Part shown: piece after piece, positions 25,171-33,977 of the stretch
How the letters are laid out: every line of letters begins with the position of its first letter
Numbering within the stretch: the stretch's first letter is position 1
Assembly (NCBI GenBank): GCA_964509295.1
Contig: CAZDWS010000007.1
Coordinates: 160,735 to 224,734 of the forward strand
DNA length: 64,000 nucleotides
From: JBGSQR01 sp964509295
GTDB lineage: Bacteria > Desulfobacterota > Desulfuromonadia > Geobacterales > Pseudopelobacteraceae
Direction: 5' to 3'
Notes under the pieces: generated by a model
Seen by the model: the letters and a program-made list of their open reading frames with translations, nothing else
What the model was told of the DNA's origin: nothing
Databases searched by the model: none
Translations under genes and position numbers: made by a program

Positions 25171-26165
25171 TGAGTATGAAATTGCTTAGAGCCAAAATCA
25201 CCGGGACCGGATCTGCACTACCGGAAAAGATAGTAACTAATGCTGATTTAGAGAAAATGGTTGATACCACTGACGAGTGGATAACAGTCCGAACCGGAAT
25301 CAAACAGCGTAGAATCGCAGCAGATGGGGAATATACATCCTCTTTTGCTGTTGAAGCCTCTCGTAAGGCTATTGAAATGGCCGGCATAAATGCTGAAGAT
25401 ATTGACCTTATTATTCTTGGAACAATCACCCCAGATTTCCCTTTTCCAGCAACAGCATGTATAATTCAGCATGAACTAGGAGCCCGTAACGCGACAGCTT
25501 TTGATATTTCTGCCGCCTGTACAGGGTTTGTTTGTGGACTTTCAATTGCCGAGAAATATATAAGTACAGGTAGTGTCAAGAAGGCTCTGGTTATTGGTGC
25601 TGAGGTTCTGTCGCGTATCGTTGACTGGACAGACAGAAATACATGTATCATTTTTGGAGATGGTGCCGGAGCAGCAATTGTTGAGGCTTCAGAAGGTGAT
25701 GAAGGAATATTGTCAACACATCTTTTTAGCAATGGAGCATATTGGAATACGCTATATCAACCTGGTTTTGGAAGCAGAAATCCAGTTGGCTGTGAACGTA
25801 CTATTGCAGAGCGCAACTTTTTCCTGCAGATGGATGGTAATGAGGTTTACAAACAGGCGGTCAGGTCGATGGAAGAGGCAGCACTCACTGCCCTTAAAGC
25901 AAATGATATGACTGCAAATGACCTTTCTCTGTTTATTCCACATCAGGCGAATATTCGTATTGTTGAAGCCATTGGCAAGCGTTTAAAAGTTCCGTCGGAA
26001 AAAGTTTTTGTAAATCTTCACAAGTATGGCAACACTTCCGCCGCTTCCGTACCTATTGCTCTTGATGAGGCAAACAGGGAGGGCAGGCTTAAGCAGGGTG
26101 ACATTATTCTGCTTGACGCGTTCGGTGGTGGATATACTTACGGTTCTGCCCTTATTCGCTGGTAG
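25170..26165 (+). CDS. fabH: 3-oxoacyl-ACP synthase III FabH
   Basis: The 331-residue enzyme has the TTDEWITVRTGIKQRR block and the active-site Cys in SAACTGFVCG. The catalytic His is in FIPHQANIRI and the Asn in HKYGNTSAASVP. It condenses acetyl-CoA (or another acyl-CoA primer) with malonyl-ACP to start fatty-acid chains. Primer preference cannot be read from the sequence alone. It overlaps plsX by one base and lies 49 bases before fabD. Confidence 0.97.
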   Translation: MSMKLLRAKITGTGSALPEKIVTNADLEKMVDTTDEWITVRTGIKQRRIAADGEYTSSFAVEASRKAIEMAGINAEDIDLIILGTITPDFPFPATACIIQHELGARNATAFDISAACTGFVCGLSIAEKYISTGSVKKALVIGAEVLSRIVDWTDRNTCIIFGDGAGAAIVEASEGDEGILSTHLFSNGAYWNTLYQPGFGSRNPVGCERTIAERNFFLQMDGNEVYKQAVRSMEEAALTALKANDMTANDLSLFIPHQANIRIVEAIGKRLKVPSEKVFVNLHKYGNTSAASVPIALDEANREGRLKQGDIILLDAFGGGYTYGSALIRW

Positions 26166-26214
26166 CTCGCTTTTTTGTAGAACTAAATTCAAGTGAATTA
26201 GTGAGGTTATTGTT

Positions 26215-27141
26215 ATGAGTAAAACCGCTTTTATTTTCCCAGGACAGGGTTCACAGTACTCAGGTATGGGTAAGGAACTATCAGCGTCATTTCCAGTCGC
26301 ACGTCAGGTTTTTGATGAGGCTGACGAAGCACTCGGCTTTAAACTTTCCAATATCTGTTTTGAAGGCAGTGAAGAAGAACTCAAGCTCACAGCCAATACT
26401 CAACCAGCAATTCTTACTTGCAGCATCGCTATCCTTCGTGTCCTTGAGCAGGAAGTCGGTATTAAACCAGATTTTCTGGCCGGCCACTCGCTTGGTGAGT
26501 TTTCAGCACTCGTCTGTTCAGGTACTATGGCGTTTGCTGATGCCGTTCGTACAGTGCGTGCCCGCGGTACATTTATGCAGGAAGCTGTACCGGTTGGTAC
26601 CGGTGCTATGGCTGCAATATTGAGCGCAGATAAAGAAAGCCTTGAAGCAATCTGTGCTGAAGCAGCACAGGGTGAAGTTGTTTCTCCTGCAAACTTCAAT
26701 TCTCCAGGCCAGATAGCAATAGCAGGGCATGTTGGTGCTGTTAACCGGGCCATCGAAATAGCCAAAGAACGTGGATTCAAAAAAGCCATGATTCTCCCTG
26801 TCAGTGCACCTTTTCATTGTGCTCTTATGAAGCCTGCTGCTGACCGACTGACTGCAGTTCTTGAGGCGATTACATTTTCAGATATTATTTATCCCTATAT
26901 TGCCAATGTTGATGCATCACCTAACTCGGACAAAGCTAGGGTCAAGAGTCTGTTGATTGAGCAGGTCTGCTCTCCAGTCTTATGGGAACAGTCTGTACAG
27001 AAGATGGTTAGCCTTGGTGTTGATAACTTTCTGGAAGTTGGACCAGGTAAGGTTCTTTCCGGACTGGTTAAGCGAATAGATAAAAGTGTCACGATTAACA
27101 ACATAGAAGATGCCTCTGGTCTTGCCGCACTTAAAGGTTAA
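26215..27141 (+). CDS. fabD: Malonyl-CoA:ACP transacylase FabD
   Basis: The 308-residue enzyme has FPGQGSQYSGMGKEL, the nucleophile motif GHSLGEFSALV and the catalytic-His segment PVSAPFHCALM. It loads malonyl groups onto ACP for fatty-acid elongation. Length and motifs match the family closely. It precedes fabG by 22 bases in the operon, with GAGG upstream of the ATG. Confidence 0.97.
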   Translation: MSKTAFIFPGQGSQYSGMGKELSASFPVARQVFDEADEALGFKLSNICFEGSEEELKLTANTQPAILTCSIAILRVLEQEVGIKPDFLAGHSLGEFSALVCSGTMAFADAVRTVRARGTFMQEAVPVGTGAMAAILSADKESLEAICAEAAQGEVVSPANFNSPGQIAIAGHVGAVNRAIEIAKERGFKKAMILPVSAPFHCALMKPAADRLTAVLEAITFSDIIYPYIANVDASPNSDKARVKSLLIEQVCSPVLWEQSVQKMVSLGVDNFLEVGPGKVLSGLVKRIDKSVTINNIEDASGLAALKG

Positions 27142-27163
27142 GCCGGATACAGAAAGGTTTGTC

Positions 27164-27901
27164 ATGGTTAAGGATAGAGTCGCTATAGTAACAGGCGCTT
27201 CCCGTGGTATCGGTCGTAGTATTGCTCTGGCGCTTGCAGATGCTGGTGCCAAGATTGTCGCTGTTGCTACAACTAAAGAAGGTTGCATTAAACTGGTTGA
27301 AGAACTTGCACAACAGGGTAAGGAGGCCATTGCTGTTCAGTGCAATGTCGCTGTTACTGCTGATGTGGAACGGCTTGTTGAAACGGCACTGGAAAAATTC
27401 GGCAGAATTGATATACTTGTCAATAATGCCGGTATCACACGTGATGGCTTGCTGATGAGGATGAAAGACGATGACTGGGATACTGTTATGTCCGTAAATC
27501 TTAAAGGTGCTTTTGTTTGTACAAGGGCAGTTTTCAAGATAATGAGCAAACAGCGTTCAGGAAGAGTAATTAATATTACGTCTATAGTTGGTCAGATGGG
27601 TAATCCGGGGCAGGCTAATTACTGCGCCAGCAAAGCCGGAATGATTGGTTTGACAAAGTCGAACGCAAGAGAAATGGCTAAACGTAATATTACTGTAAAT
27701 GCTGTTGCTCCAGGATTTATTGTTACAGATATGACTGAAGCTTTATCTGAAAAAGCCAAGCAGGATCTTGCATCACAGATTCCAATGGAAAGGCTTGGAA
27801 GTGGAGATGACATTGCTAATGCTGTGCTATTTCTGGCTTCTGATGATTCTTCATACATAACAGGACAGGTGCTCGCTGTTAATGGCGGCATGTACATGTA
27901 G
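27164..27901 (+). CDS. fabG: 3-oxoacyl-ACP reductase FabG
   Basis: The true start is taken at the ATG at 27164 (MVKDRVAIVTGASRGIG), giving 245 residues; an earlier in-frame start would overlap fabD. The protein is an SDR enzyme with TGASRGIG for NADPH, NNAG (VNNAGITRDG), the catalytic Ser in ITSIVGQMG, and YCASKAG holding Tyr and Lys. It reduces beta-ketoacyl-ACP in each elongation round. It works with FabD and FabF encoded in the same operon. Confidence 0.96.
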   Translation: MVKDRVAIVTGASRGIGRSIALALADAGAKIVAVATTKEGCIKLVEELAQQGKEAIAVQCNVAVTADVERLVETALEKFGRIDILVNNAGITRDGLLMRMKDDDWDTVMSVNLKGAFVCTRAVFKIMSKQRSGRVINITSIVGQMGNPGQANYCASKAGMIGLTKSNAREMAKRNITVNAVAPGFIVTDMTEALSEKAKQDLASQIPMERLGSGDDIANAVLFLASDDSSYITGQVLAVNGGMYM

Positions 27902-28011
27902 AATTAAAAATTATGTTTTGACTTTTAACAAATTCATTGTTAAGAAAGCGTTGCCAATTAATTGGACCAAAATTGAACCTGAACAAGGTTTACATCAAAC
28001 GGAGGTGGAAG

Positions 28012-28245
28012 ATGTCTGATATCGCAAAAAGAGTTAAGGAAATCGTAGCTGAGCAGCTTGGCGTTGAAGAATCACTGGTAGTTCCTGAGGCATCATTCAT
28101 GGATGACCTGGGAGCTGACTCTCTTGATACAGTTGAGCTCGTAATGGCTCTCGAAGAAGAGTTTGATCTAGAGATCCCTGATGAAGCCGCTGAAAAAATT
28201 CAGTCAGTAAATGACGCAATTGAATACATAGTTGAACACAGCTAA
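28012..28245 (+). CDS. acpP: Acyl carrier protein AcpP
   Basis: The ATG at 28012 has GGAGGTGG upstream and gives the usual 77-residue acidic ACP. The phosphopantetheine attachment Ser lies in GADSLDTVELVMALEEEF. AcpP carries growing acyl chains between the fatty-acid synthase enzymes. A 110-base spacer separates it from fabG and may hold extra control for this abundant protein. Confidence 0.98.
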   Translation: MSDIAKRVKEIVAEQLGVEESLVVPEASFMDDLGADSLDTVELVMALEEEFDLEIPDEAAEKIQSVNDAIEYIVEHS

Positions 28246-28269
28246 ACAGTAACTGGCTATTGAAACGGG

Positions 28270-28298
28270 GAGGGGAGACCACTCCCCTCTTTCATTTT
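28270..28298 (+). terminator. Hairpin after acpP, probable attenuator
   Basis: An 8-bp GC-rich stem GAGGGGAG/CTCCCCTC with an ACCA loop is followed by TTTCATTTT. It could end a fraction of transcripts after acpP, giving more acpP than fabF message, as the two genes lie in one operon. Confidence 0.7.
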
Positions 28299-28340
28299 GT
28301 AGCCGTAGTGAATGTCATTTTACATCGGGAGTAACTTATC

Positions 28341-29573
28341 ATGAGAAGAGTTGTTATTACGGGAATCGGTGCTGTTTCTCCACTTGGTACCGGTAACGAT
28401 AAAAACTGGGATGCGCTTGTAAATGGTCGATCTGGAGTTCGTCTAATCACTCGTTTTGATTCAACTGACATGCCGGTAAAAATTGCTGGTGAAGTTATCG
28501 ATTTCAATGCTGAGGATTTTATCGATAAAAAAGAGATCAAGAAGATGGATCTTTTTATCCAGTATGCGCTGGCGGCAGCTCAATTCGCAATGGAAGATTC
28601 CGGTTTGAAAATAACCGATGAAAATGCCGAACGCGTTGGTGTTCTTGTCGGATCAGGCCTTGGCGGATTGCCGACTATTGAAAAATATCATACGATAATG
28701 CAGGAAGGTGGATACAAGAAGATTTCCCCATTCTTCATTCCGATGCTAATTATCAATCTTGCCCCAGGTCAGATTTCAATCAAATACGGTGCTAAGGGAC
28801 CTAACAGTTCAACTGTGTCGGCTTGTGCTACTGCTACTCATTCTATTGGTGATGCCTTTCATATGATTAAGCGTGGCGATGCTGATGCAATGATTGCTGG
28901 CGGTACTGAGGCGACTGTTACACCGCTCGGTATTGGTGGATTTGCAGTAATGAAGGCACTGTCAACCCGCAACGAAAATCCTGAGACAGCATCACGGCCG
29001 TTTGATAAAGGTCGTGACGGTTTTGTTCTGAGTGAGGGAGCGGGTATAGTTATTCTGGAAGAATATGAGTCTGCAAAAGCACGTGGTGCGAAAATTTATG
29101 CCGAGATTGTTGGATATGGCTTGACAGGTGATGCTTATCATATGACCGCCCCAACACCAAATGGTGAAGGTGCTGCACGTTGTATGAATATGGCTCTCAA
29201 AAATGCCGGCGTAAATCCAGAACAGGTTGATTATATCAATGCTCATGGAACCTCGACCCCTTATAATGATCTTTATGAAACAATGGCAATCAAGACAGTC
29301 TTTGGAGATCATGCAAAAAAACTCATGATTTCTTCAACAAAGTCCATGACCGGTCATCTACTTGGTGCTGCTGGTGGTGTTGAAGCTGTTTACTGTTGTC
29401 AGGCAATGGAAAAGAGCGTTGTTCCTCCAACTATCAACCAGTTTGAATCAGACCCGGATTGTGATCTGGATTATGTTGCCAATACTGCACGAGATGCCAA
29501 GGTTGAGTATGCTATGAGTAACTCTTTCGGTTTTGGTGGTACAAACGCAACTTTGCTTTTCAAGAAAATTTAG
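28341..29573 (+). CDS. fabF: 3-oxoacyl-ACP synthase II FabF
   Basis: The 410-residue condensing enzyme has VVITGIGAVSPLGTGNDKNW, the active-site Cys in VSACATATHSIGDA, the first His in INAHGTSTPYND and the second in STKSMTGHLLGAAGG. It elongates acyl-ACP with malonyl-ACP. It sits downstream of acpP, a very common order. GGGAG is upstream of the ATG. Confidence 0.97.
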   Translation: MRRVVITGIGAVSPLGTGNDKNWDALVNGRSGVRLITRFDSTDMPVKIAGEVIDFNAEDFIDKKEIKKMDLFIQYALAAAQFAMEDSGLKITDENAERVGVLVGSGLGGLPTIEKYHTIMQEGGYKKISPFFIPMLIINLAPGQISIKYGAKGPNSSTVSACATATHSIGDAFHMIKRGDADAMIAGGTEATVTPLGIGGFAVMKALSTRNENPETASRPFDKGRDGFVLSEGAGIVILEEYESAKARGAKIYAEIVGYGLTGDAYHMTAPTPNGEGAARCMNMALKNAGVNPEQVDYINAHGTSTPYNDLYETMAIKTVFGDHAKKLMISSTKSMTGHLLGAAGGVEAVYCCQAMEKSVVPPTINQFESDPDCDLDYVANTARDAKVEYAMSNSFGFGGTNATLLFKKI

Positions 29574-29584
29574 GTGGCAGTTAA

Positions 29585-30031
29585 ATGATAGTTATTGGCA
29601 GTGACCACGGTGGTTTGAATCTAAAGACAGCTCTGAAGAGTTATCTTGACAGACGTCAGATTCATGTTTTGGATGCTGGAACTGATTCTGCTGATTCAGT
29701 GGATTATCCTGAGTTTGGATTAAAAGTCGCTGAAACAGTAAAAAATGGTGATGCAGAACTTGGTATACTGATTTGCGGTACGGGAATCGGAATGTCAATT
29801 GCAGCCAACAAGGTTCCTGGCATAAGAGCGGCACTCGTAACGGATGCTTTTATGGCTCGCATGTCCAAGGAACATAATAACGCCAATGTACTTGTACTTG
29901 GAGGCCGTATCCTGGATGAGCAAAAGGCATGTGATCTGGTAGGAGAATGGTTGGATGCGACTTTTGAAGGTGGTCGCCATCAAAACAGATTGGCCTTGAT
30001 TTCTGAAATAGAAAAAAAATATAGTAAATAG
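29585..30031 (+). CDS. rpiB: Ribose-5-phosphate isomerase B
   Basis: The 148-residue protein starts MIVIGSDHGGLNLK and has ICGTGIGMSIAANKVPGIRA, the catalytic-Cys loop of RpiB, and the family C-terminus (FEGGRHQNRL). It interconverts ribulose-5-phosphate and ribose-5-phosphate in the pentose phosphate pathway. It lies 12 bases after fabF and ends at a strong hairpin. The fabF-rpiB-glyA order is typical of Geobacter-like genomes. Confidence 0.96.
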   Translation: MIVIGSDHGGLNLKTALKSYLDRRQIHVLDAGTDSADSVDYPEFGLKVAETVKNGDAELGILICGTGIGMSIAANKVPGIRAALVTDAFMARMSKEHNNANVLVLGGRILDEQKACDLVGEWLDATFEGGRHQNRLALISEIEKKYSK

Positions 30032-30054
30032 TGATATTGTGATAAGATCCAAAG

Positions 30055-30083
30055 ACGGGACTTTAATAGAGTCCCGTTTCTCT
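30055..30083 (+). terminator. Terminator after rpiB
   Basis: Stem ACGGGACT/AGTCCCGT with a 7-base loop is followed by TTCTCTTTT. It closes the yceD-rpiB transcript, so glyA may have its own promoter or be reached by read-through. Confidence 0.8.
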
Positions 30084-30119
30084 TTTGTGTAAAGAATATT
30101 TCGTAAAGAAGGAGATTAC

Positions 30120-31367
30120 ATGTCTATTTTATCAAGTTTTGATGCTGAAGTCGCTGATGCTATCAGCAAGGAAACTGAGCGTCAGGAGTATAATCTCGAG
30201 TTGATTGCTTCTGAGAACTTTGTGTCTGAAGCAGTTTTGGAAGCTCAGGGCAGCATCATGACCAATAAGTATGCTGAAGGCTATCCAGGCAAGCGTTATT
30301 ATGGCGGCTGTCACCACGTCGATGTGGTTGAGAACCTTGCTATTGAGAGGGCCAAGCAGCTTTTTGGCGCAGAACATGCTAATGTTCAGCCACATGCCGG
30401 TTCACAGGCAAATATGGCTGTTTATTTTTCAGCGTTGAAACCTGGTGATACAATCCTGGGCATGAACCTTTCTCATGGTGGCCATTTGACACATGGTAGT
30501 CCGGTTAATTTCTCCGGTCGTTTTTTTAATATTGTTCCCTATGGTGTCTCCCCTGATACTCAAACCATAGATTATGAAGAGGTCGAACGGCTTGCAATCG
30601 AGCATAAACCTAAAATGATCGTAGTAGGTGCCAGTGCATATCCACGTGTTCTTGACTTTCCTGCATTTCGTGCAATTGCAGACAAAGTCGGCGCGTCTGT
30701 AATGGTTGACATGGCACATATCGCTGGTTTGGTTGCTGCTGGAGTTCATCCTAACCCAGTTCCATATGCTGAATATGTTACCACTACGACTCACAAGACT
30801 CTTCGTGGGCCAAGAGGCGGTATGATTCTCTGTCGTGAAGAGTTTGCCAAGTCCATCAATTCTCAGATCTTCCCGGGTATTCAGGGCGGACCATTGATGC
30901 ACGTTATTGCTGCAAAGGCAGTTGCTTTCAAAGAGGCATTGCAGCCTGAATTCAAAGAGTACCAGCAGCAGATTGTAAAAAATGCCAAGGCTCTTGCTGA
31001 ATCACTTATAAAACGTGGATTTAAGCTTACCAGTGGTGGTACGGATAATCATCTGATGCTGCTGGATTTTTCCGGCACTGAAATTACCGGTAAAGCAGCA
31101 GAAGAAGCTCTCGACATTGCAGGAATAACAGTTAACAAAAATACCGTACCATTTGAAACCCGTTCGCCTTTTGTAACCTCTGGTATCCGCGTTGGGACGC
31201 CAGCAGCTACTACACATGGTCTCAAAGAGTCTGAAATGGACGCTGTAGCTGGTTTTATAGCCGATGCCGTTGCTAATATCGGAAATGAAGCTAAACTGCT
31301 TGCCATTAAAACCCAGGTAAATGAGCTGATGAAGCGCTTTCCATTGTACAAAAGTAGAATGAAATAG
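30120..31367 (+). CDS. glyA: Serine hydroxymethyltransferase GlyA
   Basis: The 415-residue enzyme shows ELIASENFVSEAVLEAQGS, TNKYAEGYPGKRYYGGC and the PLP lysine motif TTTHKTLRGPRGG. It converts serine and tetrahydrofolate to glycine and methylenetetrahydrofolate. Full family length. AAGGAG precedes the ATG. No glycine riboswitch was seen in the short leader. Confidence 0.98.
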   Translation: MSILSSFDAEVADAISKETERQEYNLELIASENFVSEAVLEAQGSIMTNKYAEGYPGKRYYGGCHHVDVVENLAIERAKQLFGAEHANVQPHAGSQANMAVYFSALKPGDTILGMNLSHGGHLTHGSPVNFSGRFFNIVPYGVSPDTQTIDYEEVERLAIEHKPKMIVVGASAYPRVLDFPAFRAIADKVGASVMVDMAHIAGLVAAGVHPNPVPYAEYVTTTTHKTLRGPRGGMILCREEFAKSINSQIFPGIQGGPLMHVIAAKAVAFKEALQPEFKEYQQQIVKNAKALAESLIKRGFKLTSGGTDNHLMLLDFSGTEITGKAAEEALDIAGITVNKNTVPFETRSPFVTSGIRVGTPAATTHGLKESEMDAVAGFIADAVANIGNEAKLLAIKTQVNELMKRFPLYKSRMK

Positions 31368-31389
31368 GTTTTGTTTTATAATTAGCAGA

Positions 31390-31424
31390 AAGGCCCTTTG
31401 AAAAATCAGAGGGCCTTTTTTTTA
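31390..31424 (+). terminator. Terminator after glyA
   Basis: Stem AAGGCCCT/AGGGCCTT with a 12-base loop is followed by a T run of about eight bases. A clear factor-independent terminator, also placed to end the converging minus-strand transcript. Confidence 0.9.
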
Positions 31425-31444
31425 ACAGTTATTGAATGATAAAA

Positions 31445-32392
31445 TCAAACATGGTTTCTTAGCATCAATTGTGCCGGGTGTGGTGAAAGATAGATCTGGT
31501 TTTTTAAATACTGCTGATCATATTTATTGATATAGTGTCTGAGAAGTGTCATGGGAACAATCAACGGTAGAATACCGGCATGATATTGCCCAATCAGTTC
31601 TACCATCTCGGATTTTTCCTCGTGTGACAGATGTTTTTTGAAGTATCCCATTATATGCTGTAATACGTTTGTATTTTTACTTGTGGTGGCGTGCAATGCC
31701 AGTCCTCTCATCAACAATGATTCGTACTTTTTAAGCAGTTCTGAAGTTGCCAACTCTTTGCCATGTGCAACTAACGCTCCCATCTCTTTATATATCTGTG
31801 GACTGTGGGCCATCATCAAGAGTTTATGACTGGTATGGAAGTCAACTAGTCTTCCGACTGTTGGGCTGTCAGTCAGAAAATCCTTCCACCGACGGTAACT
31901 GAAAACCCTTTCAATAAAATTTTCTCTGATAGGCAAGTCATTTAAACGTCCTTCCTCTTCCATTGGAAGCAGTGGGAATTGACGTGCCATTGCAGCTGCA
32001 AAAAGACCGCTTCCGTTTTTGACAGCAACGCCATTATTATAAACCTTGACCCGATATAGTCCTGAGCTTGGCGAATCTTTTTTGAAAATAAAGCCGCACA
32101 GGTCTTCTTTTTCAAGTTCTACTGTTTTGTTTAAACAGTAAGCTAGCATTTGATCAGTTTTGTCAATTTTACTCTTTCCGGTTATCAGTCTCGGATTGCC
32201 AGGATCACCTTCAAGTCTCATTGATTCCCTTGGTGTTGGTAAACCGCATCCAACCTCAGGGCAAACAGGTATGAATTTAAAATATTGTCCAAGAATGTCT
32301 GTAATGTAATGGTCATGCTTATGGCCACCATCATAGCGAACATGTTGACCAAGCAGGCAGGAGCTGACACCGAGTTTAATTTCAGTAACCAT
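31445..32392 (-). CDS. DUF523-DUF1722 fusion protein (TudS-like)
   Basis: Residues 1-150 form a DUF523 domain: GVSSCLLGQHVRYDGGHKHD (C12), VCPEVGCGLPTPRESMRL (C44, C49) and KKDSPSSGLYRVKVY. Residues 165-310 form a DUF1722 (YbgA-like) domain. DUF523 includes TudS, an Fe-S enzyme that removes sulfur from thiouracil. In relatives the third motif reads SPSCG and supplies a cluster-binding Cys; here it is SPSSG (S110), so the site may be altered. The start overlaps the end of the polyferredoxin gene by 11 bases. Confidence 0.85.
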   Translation of the reverse strand: MVTEIKLGVSSCLLGQHVRYDGGHKHDHYITDILGQYFKFIPVCPEVGCGLPTPRESMRLEGDPGNPRLITGKSKIDKTDQMLAYCLNKTVELEKEDLCGFIFKKDSPSSGLYRVKVYNNGVAVKNGSGLFAAAMARQFPLLPMEEEGRLNDLPIRENFIERVFSYRRWKDFLTDSPTVGRLVDFHTSHKLLMMAHSPQIYKEMGALVAHGKELATSELLKKYESLLMRGLALHATTSKNTNVLQHIMGYFKKHLSHEEKSEMVELIGQYHAGILPLIVPMTLLRHYINKYDQQYLKNQIYLSPHPAQLMLRNHV

Positions 32393-33953
32393 AATTTGAT
32401 TTATCCTTTTGGAGCGGTAGTTTGTTGATGGTGCCTTTTACAGAGATTTCAATGGGACTTCTGTTTTTTACAGCAAAAACATCAATTCCCGGTTTGCCTT
32501 CCAACGGACAGACATTTTCACAAATTCCACATCCATTGCATAGCTCTTCAACTATATATGGCACTTGTATGGTAACTTTCAGTCCGTTGTCGTCGGTTTG
32601 TTGTTCTGTTCGAGAACGGATCGCCTTTTGTGGTATGGGACAATGTTCTTCACAGACAATGCAGTTGATTTTACGTGCCAAAGGAAGGCAGTGGCTCTTG
32701 TTAAGTATCGCCTTGCCAATAACTTCAAGTTGCTTCTTTTCTGCAGACAGGTTTGGAATGGCGGCTGTCGGGCAGACCTGACCACACAAGGTACAGTTGT
32801 ATTCACAGTATCCAAGCCGTGGAATCAGCATTGGAGTATATAAACCCTCAAAGCCAGCTTGAAGTACGGCGGGGTAGAGGGCACTTTTAAGGCATACTTT
32901 CATGCACTCGCCACACCTGACACACTTTCGAAGAAACAGATCCTCATCCCTGACACCTGGTGGTCTTAATATCTGAGCCATTGCATCAGGCCTTCGGTAA
33001 CGGAAGACTCCTGACAGCATGAATCCTGTTAATAAACCTCCCAGCAGCACTCTGCGTTCTGGAGCAAAATTATCTCTGCGGGTCGGGAATGGGGAAAGCG
33101 TGAAAGAGACTCTTGCCTGTTGGCATTTGTGCCGGCAATCCATGCAAAGGATGCAATCCTGATTGCTTAGATATTCTTCGTCAAAAGCGGTAGGGCATGT
33201 GGTTCGGCATGCCTTGCAATCTGTGCAAAGTGATACCGGAGTACGTTTAAAAAATGAAAAACGACTTAACAGGCCAAACAGTGTTCCCAGAGGGCAAAGG
33301 TTTCTGCACCAGTTGCGACGTTCATATCGCTCAATATAAATGATCAGTGTAAAGATAAATGCAGAAAGAAAAGCCAGCGGGTAAAATGTTTCTCTAAAAG
33401 GCAGCAGGTGATCTTTTAAAATATTGTACCCCGGTGCAAGCAGATCCCGCTTGTCGCCAATCAGGTTGTATATGCCCACCCAGCCGGTCCGGAATCCGTC
33501 GCCAATCAGCGGGTACAGGAAAAATGTCAGTGCTCTGACCAGAATGGCAATCGGGTCAAGAATACCTGCCAGGTTGATATTGAAAAAGGCGGATGAGAGT
33601 AGAGGAAGAAGCAGCCAATATTTAAAGTTGCCTTTGAACAGTTTGATTGGAGCACTTTTTTTAATTTTTACAGTAACCAGGTCCAGTATTGTGCCGAGCG
33701 GGCAAATCCAGCCGCAAAAAAAACGGCCCAGTAATATTGTGAAAAATACCATCAGCAAGGAAGGTAGCAACAGAAAGTCAAAAGATCTGACTGCAGCAAC
33801 ATAACTGAACAGAACAAGCGGATCAGCCCGGAAAAAACTGTTAACTGCTGCAGATATCGTGTCGTTGCCGCGATATTCGGTTTGAATGAAAAGAACAATA
33901 AAAATGATAAGGAAAATAATCTGGCTTAATCTTGCTGTAGATAACCTTTTCAT
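32382..33953 (-). CDS. Membrane polyferredoxin, NapH/CcoG-like
   Basis: The 523-residue protein has five or more hydrophobic segments in its first 210 residues, with FFCGWICPLG and NWCRNLCPLGTLFG, the paired CxxxCP motifs of the NapH/NosR-type membrane family. Several ferredoxin-type clusters follow: CTDCKACRTTCP, CILCMDCRHKC, CVRCGECMKVC, CTLCGQVCP, CIVCEEHCP and CNGCGICENVCP. It should pass electrons between the quinone pool and a periplasmic or exported partner. The nearby Tat-exported DUF362 protein is a candidate partner. Confidence 0.88.
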   Translation of the reverse strand: MKRLSTARLSQIIFLIIFIVLFIQTEYRGNDTISAAVNSFFRADPLVLFSYVAAVRSFDFLLLPSLLMVFFTILLGRFFCGWICPLGTILDLVTVKIKKSAPIKLFKGNFKYWLLLPLLSSAFFNINLAGILDPIAILVRALTFFLYPLIGDGFRTGWVGIYNLIGDKRDLLAPGYNILKDHLLPFRETFYPLAFLSAFIFTLIIYIERYERRNWCRNLCPLGTLFGLLSRFSFFKRTPVSLCTDCKACRTTCPTAFDEEYLSNQDCILCMDCRHKCQQARVSFTLSPFPTRRDNFAPERRVLLGGLLTGFMLSGVFRYRRPDAMAQILRPPGVRDEDLFLRKCVRCGECMKVCLKSALYPAVLQAGFEGLYTPMLIPRLGYCEYNCTLCGQVCPTAAIPNLSAEKKQLEVIGKAILNKSHCLPLARKINCIVCEEHCPIPQKAIRSRTEQQTDDNGLKVTIQVPYIVEELCNGCGICENVCPLEGKPGIDVFAVKNRSPIEISVKGTINKLPLQKDKSNYGY

Positions 33954-33977
33954 CTTTACTCCGTGATTTTACGATCT

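Noticed and set aside
30031..30120. Glycine riboswitch before glyA
   Set aside because: The leader is short and is mostly taken up by the rpiB terminator; no aptamer-like core is seen.
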